Positions 1 to 6,740 are shown, counted from the first letter of the stretch. The stretch is DNA of 10,650 bases from an uncultured Ectothiorhodospiraceae bacterium (GCA_947259425.1 CAMYMO010000306.1:1-10650); one strand, 5' to 3'. Notes: generated by a model from the sequence alone, not told the origin. Program-made: numbers and translations.

Positions 1-208
1 GGTGGTAGAGGCTCTTTAGCAGCCAGGTTTTAGGGTTTTCCAACTGGTCCAGTTCTATTTGCTTTTGGTATGTCCGCATTAACAAGGTTTGCACGATGTC
101 TTCAGCATCATCGGCGTTACCTGTAAGCCGATGGGCGTACTGGTACAGCCGTTCTAAATAGGGACGCACTTGTTTTTCGAAGCGTTTTTGTCGTGATGGT
201 TTAAACAC
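1..208 (-). CDS. ECF-type RNA polymerase sigma factor, N-terminal part (cut by window edge)
   Basis: Reading the minus strand from a GTG at 206-208 gives about 69 residues that run off the left edge. The stretch includes VRPYLERLYQYAHRLTGNAD, then DAEDIVQTLLMRTYQ and NPKTWLLKSLYH. This is the region 2 pattern of ECF sigma-70 factors: a helix ending in RLTGN-x-x-DAED-[IL]-VQ, followed by the promoter -10 contacting segment with NPxxWL. Region 4 and the C-terminus lie outside the window. An in-frame TAA sits six codons upstream of the GTG, so the GTG is the most upstream standard start; no strong ribosome binding site precedes it. Such factors redirect RNA polymerase to a small regulon, often under an anti-sigma factor encoded just downstream, which cannot be seen here. 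The family call is firm; the regulon is unknown. Confidence 0.8.
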   Translation of the reverse strand, partial: MFKPSRQKRFEKQVRPYLERLYQYAHRLTGNADDAEDIVQTLLMRTYQKQIELDQLENPKTWLLKSLYH

Positions 209-369
209 GTAATTTCGACAAATTTAATATTTGGTTATCGTAAAAGTGTAAGTGTACCTGCTTGTCAGAGTTTTAAAAGTGATTGAGTCGTAATGGCTTG
301 GTTAAATTCACTTAATATAGTCGTTTTTGTTAGAATAGACGGGTTATCAGCGAGGTGGGGTGAATAATC

Positions 370-1038
370 ATGTGCGGTCGTTTTACCCTGGGTAAAGAAC
401 CTGATTCGCTGTTAGATTATTTTCATCTGCATGGTGAAGTACCTGATTTTGATATGTCCTATAATATTGCGCCGACGCAAATGACGCCCATTGTTTTTTG
501 CGATCAACAATATCGCGTCTGTGAATTAATGCGCTGGGGATTGATTCCATCATGGTCTAAAGGGCCCGATGCAAAATTTAATATGATCAATGCCCGCGCC
601 GAGAGCATTGAGCAAAAACCAGCATACCGGGAGGCCTTTAAGCAGCGACGTTGTCTTGTCCCCGCGGATGGGTTTTATGAATGGTCAGGCCAGAGCAAAC
701 CCAAACAACCCTATTATATTTACGAGGAAGGTCGCTCGCTTTTTGCCTTTGCCGGCATTTGGGAACAGTGGTCATCGCCGGCACAGTCGATCAACTCATT
801 CAGTATCATTACCACCGCAGCGAATGAGCTTATGCAAAATATTCATCAGCGCATGCCGGTGATCATCAGGCCTGAACGATTTGATGAATGGTTGTTTGCT
901 GATGAGGTTGATCGTTATAAAAAGTTAGTAGGCCCAGATTTTACCTCGGGTAACGATATAAGGTTAGCTTATTATCCAGTGTCTAATAGGGTGAATTCAG
1001 TAAAACATGATTCAGCTGAATTAATAAAGTCACTCTAA
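370..1038 (+). CDS. SRAP domain protein (YedK/HMCES family), abasic-site DNA-protein crosslinker
   Basis: The 222-residue protein has the SRAP family hallmarks. It starts MCGRF, so removal of Met1 exposes Cys2, the residue that in YedK and HMCES bonds covalently to abasic sites in single-stranded DNA. The other active-site residues are present: Asn32 in YNIAPTQ, Glu104 in GFYEW and His159 in HQRMPVI, plus the NARAES motif at 74-79. Length matches the family (about 220). The ATG is fixed by the need for Cys at position 2 and is preceded by a GAGGTGGGG Shine-Dalgarno-like stretch (352-360). Known role: shielding abasic sites at replication forks until repair. No LexA-type box (CTGT-N8-ACAG) was seen upstream. 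It stands alone, divergent from the sigma factor, with its 3' end seven bases from the converging HDOD gene. Confidence 0.95.
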   Translation: MCGRFTLGKEPDSLLDYFHLHGEVPDFDMSYNIAPTQMTPIVFCDQQYRVCELMRWGLIPSWSKGPDAKFNMINARAESIEQKPAYREAFKQRRCLVPADGFYEWSGQSKPKQPYYIYEEGRSLFAFAGIWEQWSSPAQSINSFSIITTAANELMQNIHQRMPVIIRPERFDEWLFADEVDRYKKLVGPDFTSGNDIRLAYYPVSNRVNSVKHDSAELIKSL

Positions 1039-1045
1039 AGTATTA

Positions 1046-2491
1046 TTATTTTCCCGTTTGTGATGCGATCAAATCAAAGGCGATCGAGGCATATTCACCA
1101 AAGGTAGTAAAGGTTTGAAATTCTTCTGCACTTAGTTTTCTGCCACTACGCTTACAGTCTGCATAGATAAGTCCGCGGCCTTGTCCGTGTACATTAATGG
1201 GTATGCTGAAAAATTCTAAGGTATCGATACAGGTTTTAACTTCGTTGGTGATTAATGGGTTCATTGCACCACGTGTCTTATCATTTAACCAAAAGGATGA
1301 ATTGCAACGCATCAGCGCGGCAAAAATATTCTTTTCTTCAGTTGAAAAACAAAAACAGCGTTTTAGTCTTTCTTTTTCGTCGCCCAGAGTATATTTCGCC
1401 ATTAACATGTTGTCTTTGGGCGAGATGAAGGCGAGTACGGTACGTTCCATACCTAATGCGCGATAAATGCCTTCAATGATGGTTCCTAAAATGGCATTGA
1501 GTTCAGCCTTCTCATGCAACATGGTGGTCAGCTCGCGCAGGATGTTCATTTGTAATGCATGTTTAGCTTGAGGTTCTTCATCTTGCTCGGGAAAGGACTC
1601 ATCGGTTTCATCGATGTTGGGTAAGGGGATGAGCTGGCTTGCAGCTTCAGCACCGTATTCAGATGCCGTACGTGCAGCTTCATGAGCACATTCTTGAACT
1701 AATAAATTGGTTTCATCAAAGGTGAATTCAATATGGTCGGCGATCTTCTTGATACAGTCCTTGGTTTTTATTCCGCCCCAACCCTCCTCAACTGCCATGA
1801 CCAGATTGCTGGCGTAATCGATATCTTTTATGGCGGCGTCGTTTTTATTAAGCCCGGCAAAGTATTCGGCTAATAAGGTACTGAGCTTCCATTCGTTGTT
1901 TAAAGACATCGTCAGTTGTTTTAAGCTAAATCCAAGCACCGCGATTTCAGCTTTTGTCGGGTGTTCCCAATCGTGATAGGCCGCGTCGAGCTTTTTGGCA
2001 AGTCCGTAGGGAAAACACCAAAAGGCCATGTTGCCCAGGCGGGACAGCAAGGCGGCAATAAAAACGGCTTCTGGATCTTTGCTTTTGCGTTGAAAGGCAA
2101 TATTACGGGCCTGCACCGCGGCATGAAATGCGCGCGCCATCTCTTGCAGCGCATGTTCATGTTGGATGCCTTTTAGCAATGGATCCAGTATGGCGATGGA
2201 AAGCGCCATGCTGCGAACCACATCAAATCCAAGCAATACAATCGCACGGCTAATGGTGTTAATCCTGCGGTTAGCGGGATTATAAAACACACTATTCGCC
2301 AGACGCAGGATGCGTGCGGTCATCGTGGTGTCGCGTAGTATTAAATGCGACAAACTGGCGATTGAGGTCTCATCACCGCTTGAGGCTGAGGCAATGCATT
2401 GTGCAGTGTGGTCAAACACCGGAATCTCTTCTTCACTGATTCGGCGTGTCCATTCGTTGAGACTAAGGGTCTGATTGGTTGCTGATTGCAT
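1046..2491 (-). CDS. HDOD domain protein with C-terminal GAF domain
   Basis: The protein has 481 residues. Residues 15-270 form an HDOD domain, recognisable from EEIPVF (21-26), the segment TMTARILRLANSVFY (56-70) and SRAIVLLGFDVVRSMALSI (81-99). HDOD is an HD-related helical fold without the metal-binding His-Asp pair, used in signalling rather than hydrolysis. Residues 290-312 are an acidic, probably flexible linker (DETDESFPEQDEE). Residues 315-478 resemble a GAF sensor domain, ending in the typical GLIYADCKRSGRKLSAEEF (440-458) and a final helix. No GGDEF, EAL or kinase domain is attached, so output is probably by protein contact. The start is the only Met before the domain, but no clear Shine-Dalgarno sequence precedes it. 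It is monocistronic as far as seen. What it controls is unknown; related proteins affect motility, biofilm and chemotaxis in other bacteria. Confidence 0.88.
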   Translation of the reverse strand: MQSATNQTLSLNEWTRRISEEEIPVFDHTAQCIASASSGDETSIASLSHLILRDTTMTARILRLANSVFYNPANRRINTISRAIVLLGFDVVRSMALSIAILDPLLKGIQHEHALQEMARAFHAAVQARNIAFQRKSKDPEAVFIAALLSRLGNMAFWCFPYGLAKKLDAAYHDWEHPTKAEIAVLGFSLKQLTMSLNNEWKLSTLLAEYFAGLNKNDAAIKDIDYASNLVMAVEEGWGGIKTKDCIKKIADHIEFTFDETNLLVQECAHEAARTASEYGAEAASQLIPLPNIDETDESFPEQDEEPQAKHALQMNILRELTTMLHEKAELNAILGTIIEGIYRALGMERTVLAFISPKDNMLMAKYTLGDEKERLKRCFCFSTEEKNIFAALMRCNSSFWLNDKTRGAMNPLITNEVKTCIDTLEFFSIPINVHGQGRGLIYADCKRSGRKLSAEEFQTFTTFGEYASIAFDLIASQTGK

Positions 2492-2721
2492 GATTTATAT
2501 TAATGGAGAATACAGGTACTATATCGAGCAAAATGATAAAAAATGAAGGCCTATCAAGTCCCTGATTTAGCATTAATAATTATCAATCTTTGGTGCTATT
2601 TAACGGACGAGTCAATTAGGCTAATAAGACTATGTTTTATATAGGGACAACACGGCTGATCTAATACAGACGATGTTTTATTGGGTTCCAGCAGACTTGG
2701 TGCAATGTCAGGATGATGATC

Positions 2722-2727
2722 TAAGGA
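2722..2727 (+). promoter_or_regulatory. Ribosome binding site deciding the start at 2733
   Basis: TAAGGA lies five bases before ATG 2733. It favours this internal Met over the more upstream ATG at 2673, which would add 20 residues (including VPADLVQCQDDDL) that do not look like part of the membrane protein. Confidence 0.55.
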
Positions 2728-2732
2728 TAGTA

Positions 2733-3044
2733 ATGGCAGCAAAATTTATATTATTTTTTTTGATCATCTTTCTTTCGATCGCGATTAATATGCCGGACGG
2801 TATGATTGCGCGGATGGGTTTTGACGCAAATTATTTGTTCGCTGCGTTGGCCGCGGTCGCTATAACCGGATTAATTGTACATCGGCGATTATTTCTTGTT
2901 GTGCTGGTCATGATCAGTACCGTCGGCGCTAATTTACCCGTTGGAATAACGGATCAACTTGGCCTGGATCGTGATATTCTGGTGGCGACATTAGTTGCGC
3001 TCGTTGTCATTCCATTCGTAGCTGGAAAGATTGAATTGAAGTAG
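2733..3044 (+). CDS. Small four-helix membrane protein made of two similar halves
   Basis: With the start at ATG 2733 the product has 103 residues and is almost entirely hydrophobic. Four likely membrane segments lie at about 5-18, 34-49, 53-66 and 82-97. The two halves align without gaps at a 48-residue offset: the loop NMPDGMIARMGFDANYL (19-35) matches NLPVGITDQLGLDRDIL (67-83), keeping N-x-P-x-G, G-x-D and L, followed by A-x-L-x-A in the next helix. Each half is thus helix, polar N-P-G-G-D loop, helix. No function is known to me. The first helix has no cleavage site, so it is read as an inner-membrane protein. The codon after the last Lys is TAG within a hairpin at 3029-3057. The gene is 74 bases before the next one, same strand, so co-transcription is possible. 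Confidence 0.7.
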   Translation: MAAKFILFFLIIFLSIAINMPDGMIARMGFDANYLFAALAAVAITGLIVHRRLFLVVLVMISTVGANLPVGITDQLGLDRDILVATLVALVVIPFVAGKIELK

Positions 3045-3057
3045 AATTCATTCAATC
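3029..3057 (+). other. Hairpin across the stop codon of the two-repeat membrane gene
   Basis: GATTGAAT (3029-3036) and ATTCAATC (3050-3057) are exact inverted copies. A further GAA/TTC pairing (3038-3040 with 3047-3049) extends the stem past a single bulged T, leaving loop GTAGAA. The stem is AT-rich and not followed by a U tract, so it does not read as a classic terminator. It could affect mRNA stability or coupling to the next gene. Confidence 0.4.
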
Positions 3058-3104
3058 TGCTGATAAATATACTAATGATCATCAGCCGTTAAACGGATTG
3101 ATAA

Positions 3105-3111
3105 GCGAGGG
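3105..3111 (+). promoter_or_regulatory. Ribosome binding site deciding the start at 3119
   Basis: GCGAGGG lies seven bases before ATG 3119. A TTG at 3098 would also be in frame, but it lies upstream of this site and has no binding site of its own, so ATG 3119 is chosen. Confidence 0.6.
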
Positions 3112-3118
3112 ATTTGCC

Positions 3119-3538
3119 ATGTTTTCACAAGAGGTCATTGATCATCTAAATGATGGAAGCGATGGACATGAACATTGGCTCGAAAATAATGAAATTCTGC
3201 AACCACTTCTAACTAATTCGCATTTAATAATTCAACCGACCTTAATGCCAAATGTTCGTAGTGTCCTGGCAAGCGATAATGAATATGGTCGTATCATTTC
3301 AATCGAACAACGTCTCTATAAATGGAGCTATCTGGTAAAGCTTAGTGAGCAACACGCCGTAGTTGAGCCTATTGAACAATTGGTAAAGCGAATCGATATG
3401 GTCGATGGGCATTGCCGAATCGAGAATAATTTTTTGGTGTTAGATTTACCCTCTGGTTATTATCTGGAAGTGGTTTATGAAAAACGAGTAAGCTTTGTGA
3501 TAAAAAAAATTGAGTATGTCGATATTGGTTTGCTTTGA
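3119..3538 (+). CDS. Hypothetical protein, 139 residues, unrecognised
   Basis: I do not recognise this family. The product starts MFSQEVIDHLNDGS and is soluble: no signal peptide, no membrane segment, one cysteine. The N-terminal 55 residues look mostly helical and acidic. The C-terminal half alternates hydrophobic and polar residues in a way that suggests beta strands (NNFLVLDLPSGYYLEVVYEK, then VSFVIKKIEYVDIGLL). It lies between the membrane protein and the PilZ block on the same strand, with a 74-base leader that contains inverted repeats (GCTGAT 3059-3064 with ATCAGC 3081-3086; CCGTT-A-AACGG 3086-3096). Reality as a gene is supported by the good ribosome binding site and the uninterrupted, protein-like sequence. 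No function is proposed. Confidence 0.65.
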   Translation: MFSQEVIDHLNDGSDGHEHWLENNEILQPLLTNSHLIIQPTLMPNVRSVLASDNEYGRIISIEQRLYKWSYLVKLSEQHAVVEPIEQLVKRIDMVDGHCRIENNFLVLDLPSGYYLEVVYEKRVSFVIKKIEYVDIGLL

Positions 3539-3607
3539 TGTATTTAGTCATCAAGCAGCGATAACACCTATCTTTTTAGAATCAATCCAGATATTTATAA
3601 AGAATCA

Positions 3608-3673
3608 ATGAGTTGGATGAAGCGATTTACCCCGGGAGGTTACAAACTGTTAACTACTCAACAACGAATTTGA
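3608..3673 (+). CDS. Possible 21-residue small ORF in the leader of the first PilZ gene
   Basis: ATG 3608 opens a short frame MSWMKRFTPGGYKLLTTQQR plus one Ile, ending at TGA 3671-3673, 61 bases before the PilZ start. Only a weak AAAGA precedes it. The same frame is open upstream to 3548 without a standard start. It may be a leader peptide, a remnant, or chance. Confidence 0.15.
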   Translation: MSWMKRFTPGGYKLLTTQQRI

Positions 3674-3686
3674 CGAATTGTATAAT
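3658..3686 (+). promoter_or_regulatory. Candidate promoter of the first PilZ gene
   Basis: A perfect -10 hexamer TATAAT (3681-3686) lies 17 bases after TCAACA (3658-3663), which matches four of six positions of the -35 consensus. The spacer carries a direct repeat of ACGAATT (3664-3670 and 3673-3679). The implied transcript start is near 3693, giving a leader of about 40 bases to ATG 3735. Confidence 0.4.
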
Positions 3687-3692
3687 TGGGTG

Positions 3693-3709
3693 TACTTATT
3701 TAATAAGTA
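3693..3709 (+). repeat. Perfect 17-base dyad, operator-like, before the first PilZ gene
   Basis: TACTTATT-T-AATAAGTA is a perfect inverted repeat with eight-base arms around one central base. It begins at the predicted transcript start of the promoter at 3658-3686, the usual place for a repressor operator. It is AT-only apart from the single C and G, so chance is not excluded. Confidence 0.4.
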
Positions 3710-3734
3710 TTAAATTCAAGAAGGTTGTCATTAG

Positions 3735-4031
3735 ATGACTCAAATTATCGGCTCAGCACTAATGGAAAAACGCAAACATAAGCGTATTCAATATGGACGT
3801 ATGGTCAATGTGACCACGGAAACGGGTAACAACCTGCGACTGGAAGTGCTCGACTATTCAATGGGGGGGATGGGCTTGGTTAGCCATGCTTCTTTTGAGC
3901 CTGGCGATGTTCTCGATTTTGAATCGATTATGACCCTGGATGGCGACGTCAGAACGCTTGAACTAAAAGGTGAGGTGCGGCATATCCAGGAGCAATACCA
4001 GGAGTTCTCTTTTGGCGTGTGTTTTTTATAG
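3735..4031 (+). CDS. Stand-alone PilZ domain protein, candidate c-di-GMP receptor (first of three)
   Basis: The 98-residue protein is a single PilZ domain. Both c-di-GMP-binding motifs are present: RxxxR as R13-KHK-R17, and (D/N)xSxxG as D40-Y-S42-M-G-G45. A beta-barrel pattern follows, ending EFSFGVCFL. PilZ proteins bind c-di-GMP and pass the signal to motility, polysaccharide or type IV pilus machinery by protein contact; the partner here is unknown. ATG 3735 is preceded at a ten-base distance by AAGAAGG (3718-3724); a second in-frame ATG at 3762 lacks a binding site, though it would still include both motifs. A candidate promoter and dyad lie upstream. It is less like the next two PilZ proteins than they are like each other. 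Confidence 0.9.
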   Translation: MTQIIGSALMEKRKHKRIQYGRMVNVTTETGNNLRLEVLDYSMGGMGLVSHASFEPGDVLDFESIMTLDGDVRTLELKGEVRHIQEQYQEFSFGVCFL

Positions 4032-4173
4032 AAACGATCCCCTTTTTTCCTCCAAACCCCTTCCAATTAGTATCATCACAAATAATATTGAAAAAAATTT
4101 GCAAACTGTGACCTGAATACCGTTACGCCGTCTTGAAAAAGTCTATATATTACAACGCTAATATAGCACGCCA

Positions 4174-4647
4174 ATGAAGCAAACGAATATGAATCAACCG
4201 TTTATGGTAACGCTAAGGAAAAGCATATCTGATAGACGATATGAGGTTAATCAGGTGGCAGTAACTAATGATGATCGACGTATATTTCCTCGCGTTCCTG
4301 TGCAGGCACGGATGCGGGTGAGTCATTCGCGTTTGGGCACCCTTGAAGGCTACTCAATTAATGTATCCGATACCGGTATTTTCTTGCGTTTAAGTGATTT
4401 ACCCAAGGTCCCTCGCGGTGCCCATATCGGCCTACAGATGCTTGATTCTGCTAACCCAGGCATTATTTTCAATACGCGAGTCATCCATTCCTCGGAAAGT
4501 GGACTGGGTGTGGCGATTGTTGATTATGAACTCGACGGTCGTCGATTTACCTTGGATGAATTACGGCGTCAGTGGCAGGTTAGTAAAGTTGATATGACTT
4601 ATCAGCCAACCTCATATCATGTTGTGAGCCATAACACGATCCCCTAG
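4174..4647 (+). CDS. PilZ domain protein with N- and C-terminal extensions (second of three)
   Basis: The 157-residue protein has a PilZ domain at about 34-132 with RxxxR as R36-IFP-R40 and NxSxxG as N63-V-S65-D-T-G68. A 33-residue basic N-terminal tail and a 25-residue C-terminal tail flank it. The domain aligns without gaps to the next protein (4879-5232): by hand count about 42 of 99 positions are identical, including the shared MLDSA-x-P motif and the segment DYE-x-DG-x-R. This is a tandem duplication within the block. The start is uncertain: ATG 4174 is the most upstream start I can support and has no clear ribosome binding site; ATG 4189 and 4204 are in frame and equally bare, and all keep the domain whole. 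Confidence 0.88.
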   Translation: MKQTNMNQPFMVTLRKSISDRRYEVNQVAVTNDDRRIFPRVPVQARMRVSHSRLGTLEGYSINVSDTGIFLRLSDLPKVPRGAHIGLQMLDSANPGIIFNTRVIHSSESGLGVAIVDYELDGRRFTLDELRRQWQVSKVDMTYQPTSYHVVSHNTIP

Positions 4648-4878
4648 CTTTTGAGGTGTTCAGCCCCTGATATTATTCTCTCCTAGTCTAACGGTATTGG
4701 TTCTTTTTACGACGAATACACATCGCCCATTATTGCTGCCGCAAAAGTGATTCCACCCCAATTTATAAAAAACGGTAAAATCCTGTAAAACCAAGCGCTT
4801 AATTGCGTGAATTCGAGAATAAATTGAGCTATAAATATACCTGACACAAAGTAATATGGAACGGTTAAGGGTTATCAG
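4648..4878. other. Spacer between the second and third PilZ genes, no gene seen
   Basis: This 231-base spacer holds no convincing gene. A minus-strand 78-codon frame (4660-4896) crosses into the start of the third PilZ gene and reads as unstructured, so it was not called. An AT-rich stretch near 4830 (TATAAAT) could be a -10 element for the third gene, but no -35 element sits at a normal distance. The size of the spacer suggests the third PilZ gene has its own promoter. Confidence 0.4.
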
Positions 4879-5232
4879 ATGGCGACGAATGCTCAACAGG
4901 ATTATATTGAACGGCGGTTATTTGCACGCCGGCTGGTCAATGCGCGGGTACAGCTGACGCACACAACGATAGGCGAAGTGGTGGCGCGCACGCGTGATAT
5001 CTCTGATACAGGCGTTTTTGTTGAGGCCTTCCCGGTGCCCAAGCTACCTTCGGGCTCTCATGTGAAAATGCACATGCTCGATTCCGCGCAACCGGATATT
5101 GCCTTTAATATGAAAGTCGTTCGGGTCGAAAGTGATGGTCTGGGATTGATGTTCATTGACTACGAAGTCGATGGTGAACGTTATTCGCTGGATGCACTGC
5201 GCAGTGCCGTTTCTAAAAACAAAAATAAATAG
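4879..5232 (+). CDS. Stand-alone PilZ domain protein (third of three)
   Basis: The 117-residue protein has RxxxR as R13-LFA-R17 and DxSxxG as D40-I-S42-D-T-G45, followed by the PilZ barrel and a short lysine-rich tail. It is the closest relative in this window of the 4174-4647 protein, sharing MLDSA-x-P-x-I-x-FN and the DYE-x-DG-x-R ending. It therefore likely binds c-di-GMP in the same way but may have a different partner, since surface positions outside the motifs differ. ATG 4879 follows AAGGG (4867-4871) at seven bases. Its stop lies only 14 bases before the NMT1-like gene on the same strand, so the two are probably one transcript. Confidence 0.9.
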   Translation: MATNAQQDYIERRLFARRLVNARVQLTHTTIGEVVARTRDISDTGVFVEAFPVPKLPSGSHVKMHMLDSAQPDIAFNMKVVRVESDGLGLMFIDYEVDGERYSLDALRSAVSKNKNK

Positions 5233-5246
5233 CCCCTAACTGATTC

Positions 5247-6134
5247 ATGACACCAATACATATTCGAGTGTTAAGGCACTCGGCCTTCTACAGCCCTTTG
5301 CTACTCACGATAAAGGCAGGGTATCTGGCTGATGAAGGACTCGAGCCTCATTATGATGTGGCTACGGAATCAAACACCATCGAGCAGGGACTGGCTGCCT
5401 CCCAGATACACGTCGCACAATCAGCCGTGGCCACCCGATTTACTGGCTTGGCCAATGCCGAGCCCAGTTCAATTCGACATTTTGCCCAGATTAATCAACG
5501 TGATGGATTCTTCCTAACCGCTCGCGAGCCCACGGCAGCCTTTGCCTGGGCGGATTTAACGAGCGGCTCGATTCTTGTCGATCACTTTTTTCAGCCGCTG
5601 GCGATGTTTCGTTATGCCCTATATAAGCAAGGCCTTGATTTTACTAGATTAAATGTGCTGGATGCCGGCGATGTTCAGGCGATTGATCGTGCCTACCGAG
5701 CTGGACAGGGTGCCTACGTGCACCAACAAGGCCCCTATGCCCAGCAGCTCGAAGCGGATGGCCTGGGAGCGGTAGTGGCTGCGGTTGGTGAGGTGGTTGG
5801 TCCGGTTGCCTTTAGCAGTCTGTGTGCCACTCAGAGCTGGTTAAACACCGATATGGCTGCTGCCTTCTTCCGTGCCTATTGCCGGGGGCGGCAGGCCTCA
5901 ATGAGCCTGGACGCGGCTGAGATCGCCAGGCTGGAATCCCCCTTTTTTCCTGATATCGACCAGGGTGTACTGACTGAGACGATAAAATCATACCAGCAAC
6001 TGGGGTGTTGGGAAGGGGACCCGGCCATTTCTGAAAATGTCTACGAAAAGACACTGGATGTTTTTGAATTCAGTGGCGACATAAAAACTCGTTTTCGCTA
6101 TGAGGATATCGTCAGTCCGGCGCCCGCTATTTGA
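5247..6134 (+). CDS. NMT1/THI5-like substrate-binding-fold protein without signal peptide
   Basis: The 295-residue protein resembles the NMT1/THI5/SsuA group of periplasmic-binding folds: a first strand (IHIRVLRHSAFYSPLLLTIKAGYL) followed by ADEGLEPHYDVA, then the EQGLAASQIHVAQSA ligand-loop region near 46-60. Family members normally carry nitrate, sulfonate, taurine or thiamine precursors to an ABC transporter, and some (yeast Thi5) are enzymes. Two points are odd. It has no signal peptide or lipobox, and an in-frame TGA (5241-5243) one codon before the ATG rules out a longer start. No permease or ATPase gene is adjacent. The cysteine-rich motif of Thi5 is absent, so pyrimidine synthesis is not supported. 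No good ribosome binding site is seen, suggesting translational coupling to the PilZ gene 14 bases upstream. Ligand unknown; a cytoplasmic sensor is one possibility. Confidence 0.75.
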   Translation: MTPIHIRVLRHSAFYSPLLLTIKAGYLADEGLEPHYDVATESNTIEQGLAASQIHVAQSAVATRFTGLANAEPSSIRHFAQINQRDGFFLTAREPTAAFAWADLTSGSILVDHFFQPLAMFRYALYKQGLDFTRLNVLDAGDVQAIDRAYRAGQGAYVHQQGPYAQQLEADGLGAVVAAVGEVVGPVAFSSLCATQSWLNTDMAAAFFRAYCRGRQASMSLDAAEIARLESPFFPDIDQGVLTETIKSYQQLGCWEGDPAISENVYEKTLDVFEFSGDIKTRFRYEDIVSPAPAI

Positions 6135-6236
6135 ATAAACTGTCGTGAAGAAAGAATGGCGACACAACGGATGATTCTCGGCGTCGATGTCACTAAGATA
6201 GTGCGATTAACAATCACCGTGATGTGATGAAATACT
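6135..6236. other. Spacer with two short dyads before the DUF2244 gene
   Basis: CACTA-AGA-TAGTG (6191-6203) and ATCAC-C-GTGAT (6213-6223) are short perfect inverted repeats within 35 bases of the DUF2244 start. Both have only five-base arms and may be chance; they are noted as possible operator half-sites. Confidence 0.25.
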
Positions 6237-6717
6237 ATGATTTCAGCTCAACTCGATTTAGCGCGCCATGATGGCTGTATTATATTAAGCCCTAATTTGT
6301 CCGCTCGTTGGCAAACCACCAAAATATTTTTATTTATCGTCAGTTTTTTTTGCTCTGGCTATCGGGATTGCCTTTTCATTCGTTGGTTTGTGGATGATTT
6401 TACCCTTTGCGGGTATTGAGATCATGGTGTTGCTGATCGTGATGTACCGCGTGGCCAGACAGTGTTATCGCAAACAGGTGATTCGTATTTCTGCTGACAA
6501 AATACGCGTTGAGCAAGGGGTAACGCAACCGCATTCGGTTTGGGAATCTGAATTATTCTGGACTCGAATGATCGTTAAAAAACCTGGACATGCCTGGCAT
6601 GCACCAAAGGTTATTTTACGAGGCCGCCATGAGGTTATCGAGATCGGTGCGTTTTTAACGGAACAGGAAAAAAATGAGTTAATAAAAAAATTGCGTCCAT
6701 TTGTCAGTACGACATAA
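6237..6717 (+). pseudogene. DUF2244 family membrane protein, split by a one-base frameshift
   Basis: Two overlapping frames form one gene. The first begins at ATG 6237 (MISAQLDLARHDGCIILSPN, then ARWQTTKIFLFIVSFF). The second has no start of its own and continues ALAIGIAFSFVGLWMILPFA, then GIEIMVLLIVMYRVAR. They join at a run of eight T (6344-6351): removing one T gives a single 159-residue protein of normal DUF2244 length. This shows the family order: short N-terminal strand with an LSPN motif, two membrane helices separated by W-x-x-LPFAGIE, then a cytoplasmic domain with SVWESELFWTRM. The break may be a sequencing error, a true inactivating insertion, or programmed slippage on the T run. 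DUF2244 is found widely in Proteobacteria; its function is unknown to me. The downstream half remains free of stops, which argues against old decay. Confidence 0.85.
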
Positions 6718-6740
6718 TAAACAAATAATAAAAAAATTAG

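Noticed and set aside
209..369. LexA box controlling the SRAP gene
   Set aside because: No CTGT-N8-ACAG pattern was found in the intergenic region.
590..862. Second plus-strand frame inside the SRAP gene
   Set aside because: Entirely inside a well-supported gene in another phase, with low-complexity, non-family sequence.
1921..2176. Frames on both strands inside the HDOD gene
   Set aside because: They lie inside the HDOD coding region, whose domain pattern is continuous in the called frame.
4660..4896. Minus-strand 78-codon frame in the spacer between PilZ genes
   Set aside because: It overlaps the start of the third PilZ gene, has no family resemblance and no supporting ribosome binding site.
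5812..6054. Minus-strand 80-codon frame inside the NMT1-like gene
   Set aside because: Arginine- and proline-rich shadow sequence opposite a well-supported gene.
5247..6134. Thi5-type pyrimidine synthase identity for the NMT1-like protein
   Set aside because: The cysteine-rich motif needed in Thi5 is absent, so only the fold-level call is kept.
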